The translations under genes were made by a program, and so were the position numbers. 64,000 nt of DNA, taken from Marinobacter azerbaijanicus. GTDB taxonomy: Bacteria; Pseudomonadota; Gammaproteobacteria; Pseudomonadales; Oleiphilaceae. The DNA lies in contig NZ_JASSVS010000001.1 in assembly GCF_030250645.1 (NCBI RefSeq), positions 62,001 through 126,000 of the forward strand. Direction: 5' to 3'. The notes under the pieces were generated by a model, which did no database searches, was not told the DNA's origin, and saw nothing but the letters and a program-made list of their open reading frames with translations. Positions 27,394 to 36,239 of this stretch are shown here, piece by piece (the stretch's first letter is position 1; every line of letters starts with the position of its first letter).

Positions 27394-27434
27394 TTGTAAG
27401 CCCCCGTCGCATGCCGTATAGTCCAATAATACGG
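27394..27434 (+). promoter_or_regulatory. Integrase promoter with overlapping inverted repeat
   Basis: TTGTAA (27394-27399), 17-bp gap, TATAGT (27417-27422) is a good sigma-70 match. The inverted repeat CCGTAT / ATACGG (27414-27419 and 27429-27434) covers the -10 and start region, as expected for a repressor site. The integrase starts at 27463. Confidence 0.6.
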
Positions 27435-27437
27435 TTT

Positions 27438-27459
27438 ATGATAGGTAGGAAGGAAGGTA
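27438..27459 (+). repeat. Island repeat, left copy (ATGATAGGTAG type)
   Basis: Twenty-two bases beginning ATGATAGGTAGGAAGG match 37654-37675 at 21 of 22 positions. Partial copies occur at 27340-27347 (inverted TACCTATC) and 31934-31956. The placement near both ends suits arm-type integrase or excisionase binding sites. Confidence 0.6.
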
Positions 27460-27462
27460 GCC

Positions 27463-28755
27463 ATGCCCAAGAAAGTGAAGGAACTCAGTGCAACAGAGGT
27501 TCGCCGGCTCTCCCATTCCGTCAGCAAGGATGGCAAAGAGTACAACGGCCTGCATCCTGTCGGTGGCGTGTCTGGCCTGCTGCTTTCGGTAACGCCTACC
27601 GGGGCAAAGTCCTGGATTCTCCGAACCGTTATAGGCACAAAGCGCCGCAATATTGGCCTTGGCCCCTTTCCTGATGTATCGCTTGCTGAAGCCCGCAGGA
27701 AAGCCCAGGAGGTTAAAGACAAGATTGCCGAGGGCATTGACCCGGTAGAAGAACGAAAGGCCGCCAGGCGCTCCATGATCGCCGCACAGCTCAGCACAAT
27801 GACCTTTGCCCAGGCTATGGCCGAATACATCCGGATGAAGTCCAAAGAGTTCCGGAATCCACGCCAGGAAAAGCAGTGGACCAACAGTCTCACAACCTAC
27901 GCTGTACCCCATATCGGTAATGTACCAGTGGGAGAAATCGAGCTACCCCATATTAAAGCCGTGCTTGATCCGATCTGGGAGGAGAAGACGGAAACCGCCA
28001 ACCGTGTCAGGGCCCGTATGGAGAACATTCTGGGATGGTGTGCTGTTCACGGCTACCGCTCCAACGAGAACCCGGCCAAGTGGTCAGGCTATCTTGATGA
28101 GGTTTACCCCTCCCCGGAGAAGATCAAGAACAAAGGCCACCATGCTGCCCTGTCAGTGGATGCCGTACCGGAGTTTATGAAGTCGCTGCGGAAGCGCACA
28201 GGCACCGCTGCAAAGGCCCTCGAGTTCCTGATCCTGACCGCCAGCCGCACCAATGAGGTAATCGGTGATAAGCGCATAGGCAAGGCCGGCATTACCTGGC
28301 AGGAAATCGACCTTAAACGGAAGGTTTGGACAGTGCCCGCCGACCGCATGAAGTCAGGCAAGCTGCACCGCGTACCGCTCACTGATGCCGCCGTGGATCT
28401 GCTCAAGGGCATGGGCGAAGGCGCACCGGATCAACTGGTTTTCCCCGGCCCGAAAGGTGATATTCCGTCCAATAACTTCCTCTCTGCCTTGCTCAAGCGC
28501 ATGGATCAGCCGGTTACCGCGCACGGCTTCCGCTCCACCTTCAAGGATTGGGCACGAGAATATACAGCCTACGCTGACGAGGTTTCAGAGCTGGCCCTGG
28601 CCCATATCAACAGTGACGCCACCCGCGCCGCCTACGCCCGCTCAGAGCTGATAGACAAGCGCCGGTTATTGATGGCGGATTGGGAGAAGTTCTGTAAGGA
28701 AGGGCACCAAAAGCGGGAGCAATCCAATGTGGTGGCTATCGGGGGTAGAGAATGA
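27463..28755 (+). CDS. Tyrosine-recombinase integrase (P4/DUF4102 type)
   Basis: A 430-residue site-specific recombinase. The N-terminal arm-DNA-binding domain (residues 12-100, with GLLLSVTPTGAKSWILR) is followed by a core-binding helical domain and the catalytic domain. The catalytic set is complete: Arg262 (TASRTNE), His302, His354 and Arg357 (HGFRSTF), His381 and Tyr391 (AAYARS). This class inserts satellites, islands and P4-like elements into tRNA 3' ends, matching the attL/attR repeat here. It is oriented into the island and lies 154 bases from attL. Confidence 0.95.
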   Translation: MPKKVKELSATEVRRLSHSVSKDGKEYNGLHPVGGVSGLLLSVTPTGAKSWILRTVIGTKRRNIGLGPFPDVSLAEARRKAQEVKDKIAEGIDPVEERKAARRSMIAAQLSTMTFAQAMAEYIRMKSKEFRNPRQEKQWTNSLTTYAVPHIGNVPVGEIELPHIKAVLDPIWEEKTETANRVRARMENILGWCAVHGYRSNENPAKWSGYLDEVYPSPEKIKNKGHHAALSVDAVPEFMKSLRKRTGTAAKALEFLILTASRTNEVIGDKRIGKAGITWQEIDLKRKVWTVPADRMKSGKLHRVPLTDAAVDLLKGMGEGAPDQLVFPGPKGDIPSNNFLSALLKRMDQPVTAHGFRSTFKDWAREYTAYADEVSELALAHINSDATRAAYARSELIDKRRLLMADWEKFCKEGHQKREQSNVVAIGGRE

Positions 28756-29264
28756 GACGCGTCAGAAACTTCGATGTAATCCCTGCTTCTATGAACGATG
28801 CATGGGAATGGGTTTGCGCGATAGACTCATACGACTTCAATGATACCCAACCACTGGCGGATCTCATTAGAGAAGGCAAAGAAATACCTGATGAACTGCG
28901 TGGTGTTATTGCTCAGATCATCGAGGGAAGCCGCAAACCCAACAAAAAAGCAGCCGCAAAACTGAAAATACCCGCGAGGGAACGAATGAAGGTTGCTGGA
29001 ACTGTCTCCACAATATTGGGACTGTTGAACACTATTAAGTTTGACGCTCTAGTTGGATCCGAACAGCCCGATTTTTTGAAGCCTGGCGTAGAGTCAATGG
29101 CCTTTAACAAGAACCAGGAACCAATTGATATTCAGACCGGGTTAGAGGCAGACGGAAGACAAGTGATAGACGAGACTTGCGAGCATTTTGGTATCAGTCA
29201 GGAGAGTTTAGAAAACCTCATCCGTGCCCTTCGGAAAAAAATCACCGATTGGCCAAACATTTAA
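28752..29264 (+). CDS. Island protein, unknown, 170 aa
   Basis: A 170-residue protein overlapping the integrase stop by 4 bases (ATGA), so probably translated from the integrase message. It has no membrane segment or signal. A central stretch (RKPNKKAAAKLKIPARERMKV) is basic and could bind nucleic acid. I do not recognise the family. Coupling to the integrase suggests a role in integration control or defence, but nothing in the sequence shows which. Confidence 0.65.
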   Translation: MRRVRNFDVIPASMNDAWEWVCAIDSYDFNDTQPLADLIREGKEIPDELRGVIAQIIEGSRKPNKKAAAKLKIPARERMKVAGTVSTILGLLNTIKFDALVGSEQPDFLKPGVESMAFNKNQEPIDIQTGLEADGRQVIDETCEHFGISQESLENLIRALRKKITDWPNI

Positions 29265-29359
29265 TACAAACGGGTTTGTGTTGCACGTAGCTACCTGCTT
29301 TACCGCTCCATATGCGAATAATTGGGTGTGTCTTAACGCATTAGTTGGAGGCACAACCC

Positions 29360-29536
29360 GTGAGATACCTGACCGACAAAGAACTATCCGAGCGTTACTC
29401 TGTTTCCCGCGCAACCATATGGCGTTGGGTAAAAGAGAGTCGCTTACCATCCCCCGTTAAAATCGCTGCCAATAGCACACGCTGGCGTCTGTCTGAGATC
29501 GAAGATTGGGAAAACCGCCTGGAGGTGTCGGCATGA
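29360..29536 (+). CDS. AlpA-like regulator / excisionase
   Basis: A 58-residue winged-helix protein (RYLTDKELSERYSVSRATIWRWVKESRLPSPVKI) of the AlpA/MerR-like excisionase family, which activates integrase genes or excision in P4-like elements. I chose GTG at 29360, which lies 9 bases after a GGAGG ribosome site; the in-frame TTG at 29345 overlaps that site. It probably heads the replication and packaging transcript. Confidence 0.85.
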   Translation: MRYLTDKELSERYSVSRATIWRWVKESRLPSPVKIAANSTRWRLSEIEDWENRLEVSA

Positions 29537-29748
29537 CGTACGAGCCCCCTGGCGTGTTCACCCGCAGTAATGGCGAAAGGCTTTTCGCTCTCTCCAATAT
29601 CCACAAACTTACTGGCGTACCTGCTCACGAAATCGTTGATGCGATCCTCAAAGAAAAGCTGACCATAGAGCTGGTAAACGGCTGCAAATGTGTTCGGGAG
29701 CCTGAGTTAAAACAGTACCTGGACGGGAGGGCAGCGAATGGTAAATGA
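29533..29748 (+). CDS. Small island protein, possible DNA-binding
   Basis: A 71-residue protein starting in the AlpA stop (ATGA at 29533). It contains LSNIHKLTGVPAHEIVDAILKEKLT, which could form a helix-turn-helix, and is followed by an 11-base overlap with the helicase gene. Its place between AlpA and the primase-helicase suggests a replication accessory or regulator. The family is not recognised. Confidence 0.6.
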   Translation: MTYEPPGVFTRSNGERLFALSNIHKLTGVPAHEIVDAILKEKLTIELVNGCKCVREPELKQYLDGRAANGK

Positions 29749-31561
29749 AAGGAAAGCCCCCGGCAGCGAGCAACTGACCGAGGGCGTAGAGCAGTACCAA
29801 CCACCTGAAGTATCGCATGAATCACATATTTCAGACCACCCTTACGTTATCCGCAAAGAGCTCAGTGAATCCCAGCTTTCAGCGCTTGGATGCTACATAG
29901 AGAACACCACCATAGGCCCCTTTCAAGGCCCTGCCCTTTTCCGCCCTCTGTTTGATTCTGAAGGACAGCCGGCAGGCTCAGAGCGGATCCTCCCCGAGAA
30001 AATAACCTTCCGCCCCGATGACAAGCCGAATGATAAGTTTGTCAGCAAGGGATCAGTCGTATCGGGCACCTTCACCCCTATCGGCTTTTCAAGCCTCGAC
30101 AGCCTGGAACGCCTGATTATCTGTAACGGCCTGGCAGAAGGCTGCCGTCTCCATGAGGCCCTGATGCTCCCCGTTGCTTGTGGCGTTGGTGATGGAAGTA
30201 TTAAGAGCATTGCAGCGGTGATCTCTGAAAAGCATCCACACATAAGGCTGGTTGCTGCTGTCGATAACGATGAATCCGGTATCAGGGCTGGCAAGGAATC
30301 GGGGCTCAAGTACAGCCACCCCCAAACCGCCAAAGACTGGAGCGACCTCTACCAGCAATCGGGATCAGATGGCGTTCTTGCGGAATACCAGGAAGGACTG
30401 AGAGCGCCCGAGGTGGGGCCCTTTGATCTAAGCCGCGCATCCGTCATGGACTTGCTGGACTCCTCACCGCCGGCTAGGGAGTGGCTTGTAAGGGATAGGC
30501 TTCCACTCTGGATTGTCGGGATACTGGCGGCAGCCGGTGGCACTGGTAAGAGCATGGCAACGCTTCAGCTTGCAGTAAGCATCTGCACAGGGCTGGAATG
30601 GTTGGAACACGCCATAGAAACCCAGGGATCGGTGTTGATACTCAGCGCAGAGGATGACAGGGAGGAGGTACACCGCCGCCTGGCTGCCGTTATAAGCCAT
30701 TACGCGGAAATGGTAGACCCAGCCGACCAGGCAGCATTCCGCCCCTACCTGGACCTTATCAAGAAGCGCCTTTTCATATTCGACCGTGTAGGCGATGACA
30801 ACCGGCTGACGGCAAAGATTGATCGAGAGACACGCCGCACCGCCCTGGCTCAGTCCATCATTGGCGCAGCGAACCAGATCAGTGACTGCGTGCTGATTGT
30901 CCTGGACCCACTGTCACGGTTTGACGGAGGCGACCCCAACGACAACTCAGACGGAACCCGCCTAATTGAGTCTGCCGAGGCCATACGCCGCGAAACCGGC
31001 GCCACTGTTCTACTACCCCACCATGTCAGCAAAGCCGGGATAAGGGACTCACAGAGCGGACAGGAAGCCGTTAGAGGTGCATCTGGTTTGGTGGATGGCG
31101 CCCGATGGGTAGGACTGCTTTCGACCATGAGAGCCGACGATGCCGAGAGCTATGGAATCGACCCCGATGACGCTGGACGTTATGTCAGGTTCAGGACGCC
31201 AAAGAACAACTACGGGCCACCTTGGGAAGGTGCATGGCTTGAGCGCCGGGCAGGCGGGATATTGTCCATATCAGACCTGAAGCCGGAGAAGGAAGAAAAG
31301 CGGGCCCGTAAATCTGAGGTGGAATACCAGGAGCTGGTGCGCCGGATCTCCGAGCTTATCGAGAAGAAAGGCCCAATGGCCAAACGCCGCATAGAGGATG
31401 AATACGGAGGCTCCACCAATATCCTGAAAGCCGGGCAGAAGAAAGTCAGGAACACCATTACCCGCGCCATAGAGGAGGGCTTGCTGGTACGCATGAAGCG
31501 GTTTGATGGGCAGGAGAATATCGGAGTGCCCGAGATCAACCAGACTGAGCGGGCAGCATGA
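29738..31561 (+). CDS. Toprim/RepA-like primase-helicase
   Basis: A 607-residue replication protein. The N-terminal half has a Toprim-like part (Glu134 in NGLAEG; DNDESG at 176-181; AKDWSDLY near 198-205). The second half is a RecA-fold ATPase with Walker A GGTGKS (267-272) and a Walker B-like LIVLDPLSRF, as in RSF1010 RepA helicases (AAA_25). The C-terminal tail (about 520-607) is basic, with a possible winged helix. Such proteins start replication of P4-like satellites. The repeat array at 31564-31755 lies just downstream. Confidence 0.85.
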   Translation: MVNERKAPGSEQLTEGVEQYQPPEVSHESHISDHPYVIRKELSESQLSALGCYIENTTIGPFQGPALFRPLFDSEGQPAGSERILPEKITFRPDDKPNDKFVSKGSVVSGTFTPIGFSSLDSLERLIICNGLAEGCRLHEALMLPVACGVGDGSIKSIAAVISEKHPHIRLVAAVDNDESGIRAGKESGLKYSHPQTAKDWSDLYQQSGSDGVLAEYQEGLRAPEVGPFDLSRASVMDLLDSSPPAREWLVRDRLPLWIVGILAAAGGTGKSMATLQLAVSICTGLEWLEHAIETQGSVLILSAEDDREEVHRRLAAVISHYAEMVDPADQAAFRPYLDLIKKRLFIFDRVGDDNRLTAKIDRETRRTALAQSIIGAANQISDCVLIVLDPLSRFDGGDPNDNSDGTRLIESAEAIRRETGATVLLPHHVSKAGIRDSQSGQEAVRGASGLVDGARWVGLLSTMRADDAESYGIDPDDAGRYVRFRTPKNNYGPPWEGAWLERRAGGILSISDLKPEKEEKRARKSEVEYQELVRRISELIEKKGPMAKRRIEDEYGGSTNILKAGQKKVRNTITRAIEEGLLVRMKRFDGQENIGVPEINQTERAA

Positions 31562-31563
31562 GC

Positions 31564-31755
31564 GGGCAACGGGCAAGCGGGCAGGTTTGGGCATTTGCCC
31601 GCCTACCCGCCCTAATCCCTTGCAGGACAAGGCAACCCAGAGGGCAACGGGCACTTTTGCGTTTTGCCCGCCACTCCCTGAAACCCCTTGTGGCAGTAGG
31701 CCGGGCAACGGGCAACGGGCACCCCCTAAAGGGGGATCGGGCTAATTGCCCGCCC
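31564..31755. repeat. GGGCAAC iteron-like array (candidate origin or packaging site)
   Basis: Within 192 bases the motif GGGCA(A/C/G/T) recurs in three clusters (31564-31595, 31642-31654, 31703-31723), including GGGCAAC runs at exact 7-bp spacing. Each cluster is followed by an inverted TTGCCCGCC (31596-31603, 31664-31672, 31746-31754). It lies between the replicase and the terminase genes. That position and structure suit an iteron origin or a cos/pac packaging signal. The rest of the 430-base gap (31562-31991) holds no credible gene. Confidence 0.65.
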
Positions 31756-31933
31756 CCAAGGTGCGGCAACCATGCCGAGACACACTTGGTTAGGGGAAGG
31801 AATGAAGACAGGTTCAAGGTGGGCTTGCGAAACTCCATTTCACAGGCCCCTACCCCCGGAATAACGTTAGTTGGCGGTTATCCCCACCGACAACAGCCCA
31901 TACCATACAGTGACTTGCTTCACATCATCATTT

Positions 31934-31956
31934 CTACCTGTCATACTACCTATCAT
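31934..31956 (-). repeat. Two direct copies of the island repeat before TerS
   Basis: CTACCTGTCAT (31934-31944) and CTACCTATCAT (31946-31956) are 12 bases apart. They are the reverse of ATGA(C/T)AGGTAG seen at both ends of the island. The second overlaps a possible -10 (TATCAT), with no good -35, suggesting an activator-dependent or repressed packaging-gene promoter. Confidence 0.5.
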
Positions 31957-31991
31957 AAACAGCACACTTACACGCAGATTGCAGGGTGAAC

Positions 31992-32354
31992 ATGAGCAGA
32001 TTGCAGGAACCTCCCCAGAAGTTTGCACAAGGCTGGCTTACCGAACTGGATGGGCGCACCGGCATCGCCCAGGTTATGCGCCAGCGGTATGAGGCGTTCA
32101 CCAATGATCTAGGTGGAGTCAGCCGGCTCAGCTATGCCCAACGCTCTCTAGTGGAGCGCAGTCTATGGCTGGAGTACTGGCTGGCACAGCAGGAGCAGGC
32201 CCTGGCATCCGGTGAGGAGTTCGACATAGGCAAGTGGACCCAGGCCGCCAACTCCCTGCAAGGCATCCTGAGCAAGCTGGGGCTTCAGCGCACAGCCCGA
32301 GACGTTCCCGAGCTACATGAATACTTGGAGTCCAAGGCTAAGGGGAATGCATGA
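31992..32354 (+). CDS. Putative terminase small subunit
   Basis: A 120-residue helical protein directly upstream of, and overlapping (ATGA), the large terminase. Position, size and the central pattern (SYAQRSLVERSLWLEYWLAQQEQALASGEEFDIGKWTQAANSLQGILSKLGL, read as segments) resemble P27-type small terminases, which recognise the packaging site. The assignment is by position and general look, not by a diagnostic motif. ATG at 31992 follows AGGG; GTG at 31986 is an alternative. Confidence 0.65.
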   Translation: MSRLQEPPQKFAQGWLTELDGRTGIAQVMRQRYEAFTNDLGGVSRLSYAQRSLVERSLWLEYWLAQQEQALASGEEFDIGKWTQAANSLQGILSKLGLQRTARDVPELHEYLESKAKGNA

Positions 32355-33733
32355 AGGCACTGGAGGCGTTGAGCGATCCCAACCTGTTCGGTGATGTGTT
32401 CGGTAGTCCCACCTGGAGCAACTGGCGCACACTGATAGGCGGCTTCTATGGTGAGCCGGTAGACCGTGACGCCTTCCATGCCCTGACCCACCGTGAGCCC
32501 CTCTCTGAGCCCGCTGAAGAGCTTTGGCTGGCTGTCGGGCGCCGTGGTGGCAAGTCCAACATTGCGGCCTTCCTGGCTGTCTATGAGGCTGTATTCAACG
32601 ACCACCGCAAGCACCTGGCACCGGGAGAAGTGGCCACCATCATGGTGATTGCTGCCGACCGTAAGCAGGCCCGCACGGTAATGCGCTATATCCGGGGGCT
32701 GCTGATAGAGAACCCCATGCTTTCCCGGCTGGTTGTGCGTGATGGTGTGGAGTCCATCGAACTGAGCAACCGCTGTTCCATTGAGGTGATGACCGCCAGC
32801 CACCGCTCCACCCGAGGCTACACCGTGGCCGCCGTTATCATGGATGAGATAGCGTTCTGGCACAGTGAAGGCGCCAACCCAGATATCGAGATCATCAACG
32901 CTGTGCGCCCTTCCCTGACCACTCTGGGGGGCAAGCTGATTGCACTCTCCTCCCCGTATGCCCGCCGAGGCGTACTGTGGAACAACTACCGCCGTTACTT
33001 TGGCAAGGAAGGCCGGATTCTCGTTGCCCAGGCCCCGACACTGGAAATGAACCCGTCACTGAACCCAGCCGTGGTGATCCAAGCCCGCGCAGAAGACCCG
33101 ATTGCAGCGGCTGCCGAGTATGACGCGCAGTTCAGGACAGACATTGAAACCTTCGTATCGCTGGAGGCCCTGGAGGCTTGTGTACGCATTGGTCATCCCG
33201 AGCTGCCCTACTCCACTCAACAGCATTACTCAGCCTTCGTAGACCCCTCTGGCGGCGCCGTGGACAGCTTCACGCTTTGCATTGTTCACATGGAAGGCCG
33301 GGAGGTCGTCGTTGACCTGGCCAGAGCCGTGAAACCGCCCTTCAGCCCTGAGCATGTAGTACAGGAGTTTGCCGACATCCTAAAGGAATACCGCATCCGG
33401 TCAGTGCGGGGCGATAACTACGCCGGGGAATGGCCAAAGGAGCAATTCAAGAAACGGGGAATCCAGTATTACCGCTCTGAGAAGCCTAAATCCGGGCTTT
33501 ACCAGGACCTGCTCCCGCTCATTAACAGCGGACGCATCGAGATTCCCAACACTCCACAACTGATTAACGAACTGAACGGACTGGAAAGGCGCACTACCCG
33601 AGGTGGCCGAGACAGCATTGACCACGCGCCTGGCGCACACGATGACCTGGCTAACGCCGTGGCCGGGGCTGCTGTTCATGCAGCTCAGAGAGAAAGGTGT
33701 GCAACGTCAATCGAACTCAAGATTATGTATTAG
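32351..33733 (+). CDS. Phage terminase large subunit
   Basis: A complete 460-residue packaging motor. The ATPase half has Walker A GRRGGKS (63-69), Walker B VIMDE (Asp165, Glu166) and a coupling motif ALSSP (199-203). The RNase-H-like nuclease half has Asp298 (FVDPSGG), Asp355 (RGDNYAG) and Asp431/Asp432 (AHDDLANA). All catalytic residues are present, so it can probably cut and translocate DNA. No portal gene is nearby, so it would have to dock onto a helper phage's portal. Confidence 0.93.
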   Translation: MKALEALSDPNLFGDVFGSPTWSNWRTLIGGFYGEPVDRDAFHALTHREPLSEPAEELWLAVGRRGGKSNIAAFLAVYEAVFNDHRKHLAPGEVATIMVIAADRKQARTVMRYIRGLLIENPMLSRLVVRDGVESIELSNRCSIEVMTASHRSTRGYTVAAVIMDEIAFWHSEGANPDIEIINAVRPSLTTLGGKLIALSSPYARRGVLWNNYRRYFGKEGRILVAQAPTLEMNPSLNPAVVIQARAEDPIAAAAEYDAQFRTDIETFVSLEALEACVRIGHPELPYSTQQHYSAFVDPSGGAVDSFTLCIVHMEGREVVVDLARAVKPPFSPEHVVQEFADILKEYRIRSVRGDNYAGEWPKEQFKKRGIQYYRSEKPKSGLYQDLLPLINSGRIEIPNTPQLINELNGLERRTTRGGRDSIDHAPGAHDDLANAVAGAAVHAAQRERCATSIELKIMY

Positions 33734-33742
33734 GAGCACACC

Positions 33743-35398
33743 ATGCCAACCGAAGTAACGTCACTACTTATTAGAGTAGACACCGATGGCACCGTAAGGG
33801 CTGCCGAGGATCTCACCAGACTGACCAAAGGGGGCGGAAAGGCTGAAGTCCAGACTAAGAACCTGGCCAGGGCCACCACCCAAACCTCCCGATCCTTCCG
33901 GCTTATGAAAGGCGCTACCCAGCAAGTGGGCTTTCAGGTGCAGGACATGGCCGTACAGCTCGCCTCCGGTACCAGCTTCATGCAGGCATTCGGTCAGCAG
34001 GGCTCACAGCTTGCCGGGATCTTTGGCCCAGGTGGTGCGGTTATCGGTGCCCTTATCGCCGTTGGTTCTGCCATTGGTGGCGTATTTGTCCGCAGCATGA
34101 TGGACGGCGAGGAAAGCACCGAATCCCTCCGGGAGAGAATCCTTGATCTCAGGGACTCAGTAGACGACCTGACAGACGCCCAGATCCGCCAGGTAAAGGT
34201 AGAGTTCTTTGCAGAGAACCAGGGCCGGATGGAAAAGATCACGGAGTACCGGGACCGGATCAGCGATTTACGGGACGAGATTCAAGCCTTCAACAATGCC
34301 GGCATCGACGGAACGCAAACCACCGCAGGACTCAGTAACCCGGATGAGGCGCGGGCAGAAATCAACAAGCTGAATGCCGAAATTGATTACCTGTTCCAGT
34401 CTGGTGATAGAGCCTCGCAGCAACTGGATGAACTGATTAACGGCATGGAATCGGCCAGCAGTGCGGCCAAAGAACAGAAGGATGACTTGAATACGCTGAT
34501 ATCTGCCCTGGAGCGGCAAGCGGAAACCATCGGGCTGTCCCGTAAAGAGCTGGCACTGTATGAGGCCGAACGCTTGGGAGCCACTGAAGCCGACAAGCGA
34601 GCCATTGAAGTAGCCCTTGAACAGATCTCCGTCTATGAGCGCCAGGAGGCAGCCCGTAAGGCAATGCTCGCCTCAACCAAGATCACAGAGGCAGATGACC
34701 CCCTTTTGCAGCGTATCGAGGCTCAGAGGCGCGGAGAGGAAACGATTACCGAGATTGTGCAGAAGGAAGAACAGGCAAGGCTCAACGTCCGCAGGACCAT
34801 GAACCAGCAAGTACTGAGCACAGCCGCCACCACTGCCACCAGCCTGGCGAGCATTATCGAGGATTCCCAGGGCAAACAATCCGCCGCCTATAAAGCGGCC
34901 TTTCTGGCGCAACAAGTCCTGTTAGGTGCTCAGACCGTCATGAACACGGAGGCAGCCGCAACCACTGCATTGGCCCCGCCTCCGATGGGCTTAGGCCCCG
35001 TTGCTGGTGCCGGCTATGCCCAAACCATCCGCGCAATGGGTTATGCGTCAGCCGGGATCATAGCCGCTCAGACAGTGGGCGAACTGGCTTCGATTAGCGG
35101 AAGGGCTTTAGGTGGCCAGACGCGACCGGGTGAAACCTACCTTGTCGGAGAGCGAGGGCCCGAACTTCTCACAATGGGCAATCAAGGGGGCAACGTCACC
35201 CCGAACAGTCGCATGGGTGGCGACTCAGGAAAGATCGAAGTAACCCAGGTATTCCAGATAAGCGCTGGCGTAGCCGGCACTGTAAAGGCGGAGATTATGA
35301 AGTCCCTTCCCGCTCTCAAGGCAATGTCGCAGCAAGGCGTACTTGAGGCCATCAACAGAGGTGGACCGATGGCCAGAGCCACCGGACGCCGCACTTAA
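33743..35398 (+). CDS. Tail tape measure protein (short, lambda type)
   Basis: A 551-residue protein with the lambda-family tape-measure core (residues 65-115: QVQDMAVQLASG, QQGSQLAGIFGPGG, hydrophobic IGALIAVGSAIGG). Long coiled-coil segments follow (about 125-330 and 355-400), then a C-terminal GGQTRPGETYLVGERGPELL motif. Tape measures set siphophage tail length, at about 0.15 nm per residue, here near 80 nm. It directly follows TerL, with ribosome site TAGGAG. No tube, chaperone or tip genes accompany it, which is highly unusual for a tape measure gene. Confidence 0.88.
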   Translation: MPTEVTSLLIRVDTDGTVRAAEDLTRLTKGGGKAEVQTKNLARATTQTSRSFRLMKGATQQVGFQVQDMAVQLASGTSFMQAFGQQGSQLAGIFGPGGAVIGALIAVGSAIGGVFVRSMMDGEESTESLRERILDLRDSVDDLTDAQIRQVKVEFFAENQGRMEKITEYRDRISDLRDEIQAFNNAGIDGTQTTAGLSNPDEARAEINKLNAEIDYLFQSGDRASQQLDELINGMESASSAAKEQKDDLNTLISALERQAETIGLSRKELALYEAERLGATEADKRAIEVALEQISVYERQEAARKAMLASTKITEADDPLLQRIEAQRRGEETITEIVQKEEQARLNVRRTMNQQVLSTAATTATSLASIIEDSQGKQSAAYKAAFLAQQVLLGAQTVMNTEAAATTALAPPPMGLGPVAGAGYAQTIRAMGYASAGIIAAQTVGELASISGRALGGQTRPGETYLVGERGPELLTMGNQGGNVTPNSRMGGDSGKIEVTQVFQISAGVAGTVKAEIMKSLPALKAMSQQGVLEAINRGGPMARATGRRT

Positions 35399-35432
35399 TG
35401 CAACACAGCCAACCAACGAAAGGTAAACGATC

Positions 35433-36239
35433 ATGGTATTAACAACCGACCATCAAGACCTGCAACAGAAGTCCCAGGAATCACAGGGCAAGGGCTTCAA
35501 CTCGCCTCAATTGGGCGGAAGTCAGCCAGTCCAGCCAGATAGCCGAAACCCTGGCCGCCCGGACATTCTTCATGCTGGCCGCGCCTGGCATGCGGGCGCT
35601 ACTCGACAGTTCCCCGCTGAACCGTTCTTCACCAAAGCCGGCATTGCTCACAACTCGGTATCAGAGGCCATTGATTCACTGGAACACCTATCCAAAACAC
35701 GCGACCCCCGAATGACTGAGGCCGCCCACCAGGAGCAGGTGAACAAGCAGGCCGAGAAGGCTGCCCGCCAGATCGAGGCCAAGCGTGACGCCGTGTTCAA
35801 TGAGTTTTTCATGGGCGCCGAAAAGGCAGAGGAGCACATTCTTGAACGGCTTGGACTCTCAGAGGAAGGGCGTTATGCCACAGAGATCCGTAACCGGCTG
35901 ATGGGCATGAAGGAGGGCGACCGCCAGATAGCCATTCAGGAGGCTCTCATGGGCAAGGATGTAGCCGTATTGGCTGCCGTGCTTCATGCGCCCCCGTTTC
36001 TCTCCGGCATGAGCAATGAGCAGAAGTTCCACCTTCGGGAGCGGTACATGCAACTGAATGCAGCACCGGCTTACAAGATGCTGAAAGAGATGCGCGAATC
36101 AGCCAGCCGAGTGCATGACGCTTACCGCACAGCCTCGGATTACATTAGCAAAACCTTCACGGCCAACAAGCACGAACCGCAGACAAAGAAGGCACAGGAA
36201 GCCTCAACGCGGTTTAACGATGTATTGGCGAACCTATGA
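35433..36239 (+). CDS. Island protein after tape measure, helical, unknown
   Basis: A 268-residue soluble protein with a Gln/Ser/Pro-rich N-terminus (about residues 1-55) and a long helical, charged middle and end (about 80-260), without membrane segments. It contains a hydrophobic helix near 175-190 (AVLAAVLHAPPFLSGM). Placement after the tape measure suggests a virion-assembly, scaffold or tail-chaperone-like role, but no motif supports any one of these. The ATG is preceded by AAAGG. Confidence 0.6.
   Translation: MVLTTDHQDLQQKSQESQGKGFNSPQLGGSQPVQPDSRNPGRPDILHAGRAWHAGATRQFPAEPFFTKAGIAHNSVSEAIDSLEHLSKTRDPRMTEAAHQEQVNKQAEKAARQIEAKRDAVFNEFFMGAEKAEEHILERLGLSEEGRYATEIRNRLMGMKEGDRQIAIQEALMGKDVAVLAAVLHAPPFLSGMSNEQKFHLRERYMQLNAAPAYKMLKEMRESASRVHDAYRTASDYISKTFTANKHEPQTKKAQEASTRFNDVLANL

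Noticed and set aside
31558..31989. 143-codon ORF across the repeat array in the island
   Set aside because: Its residues follow the GGGCAA repeats (Arg/Gly/Pro-rich) and it has no homology pattern; the stretch reads better as a non-coding cis-acting site.
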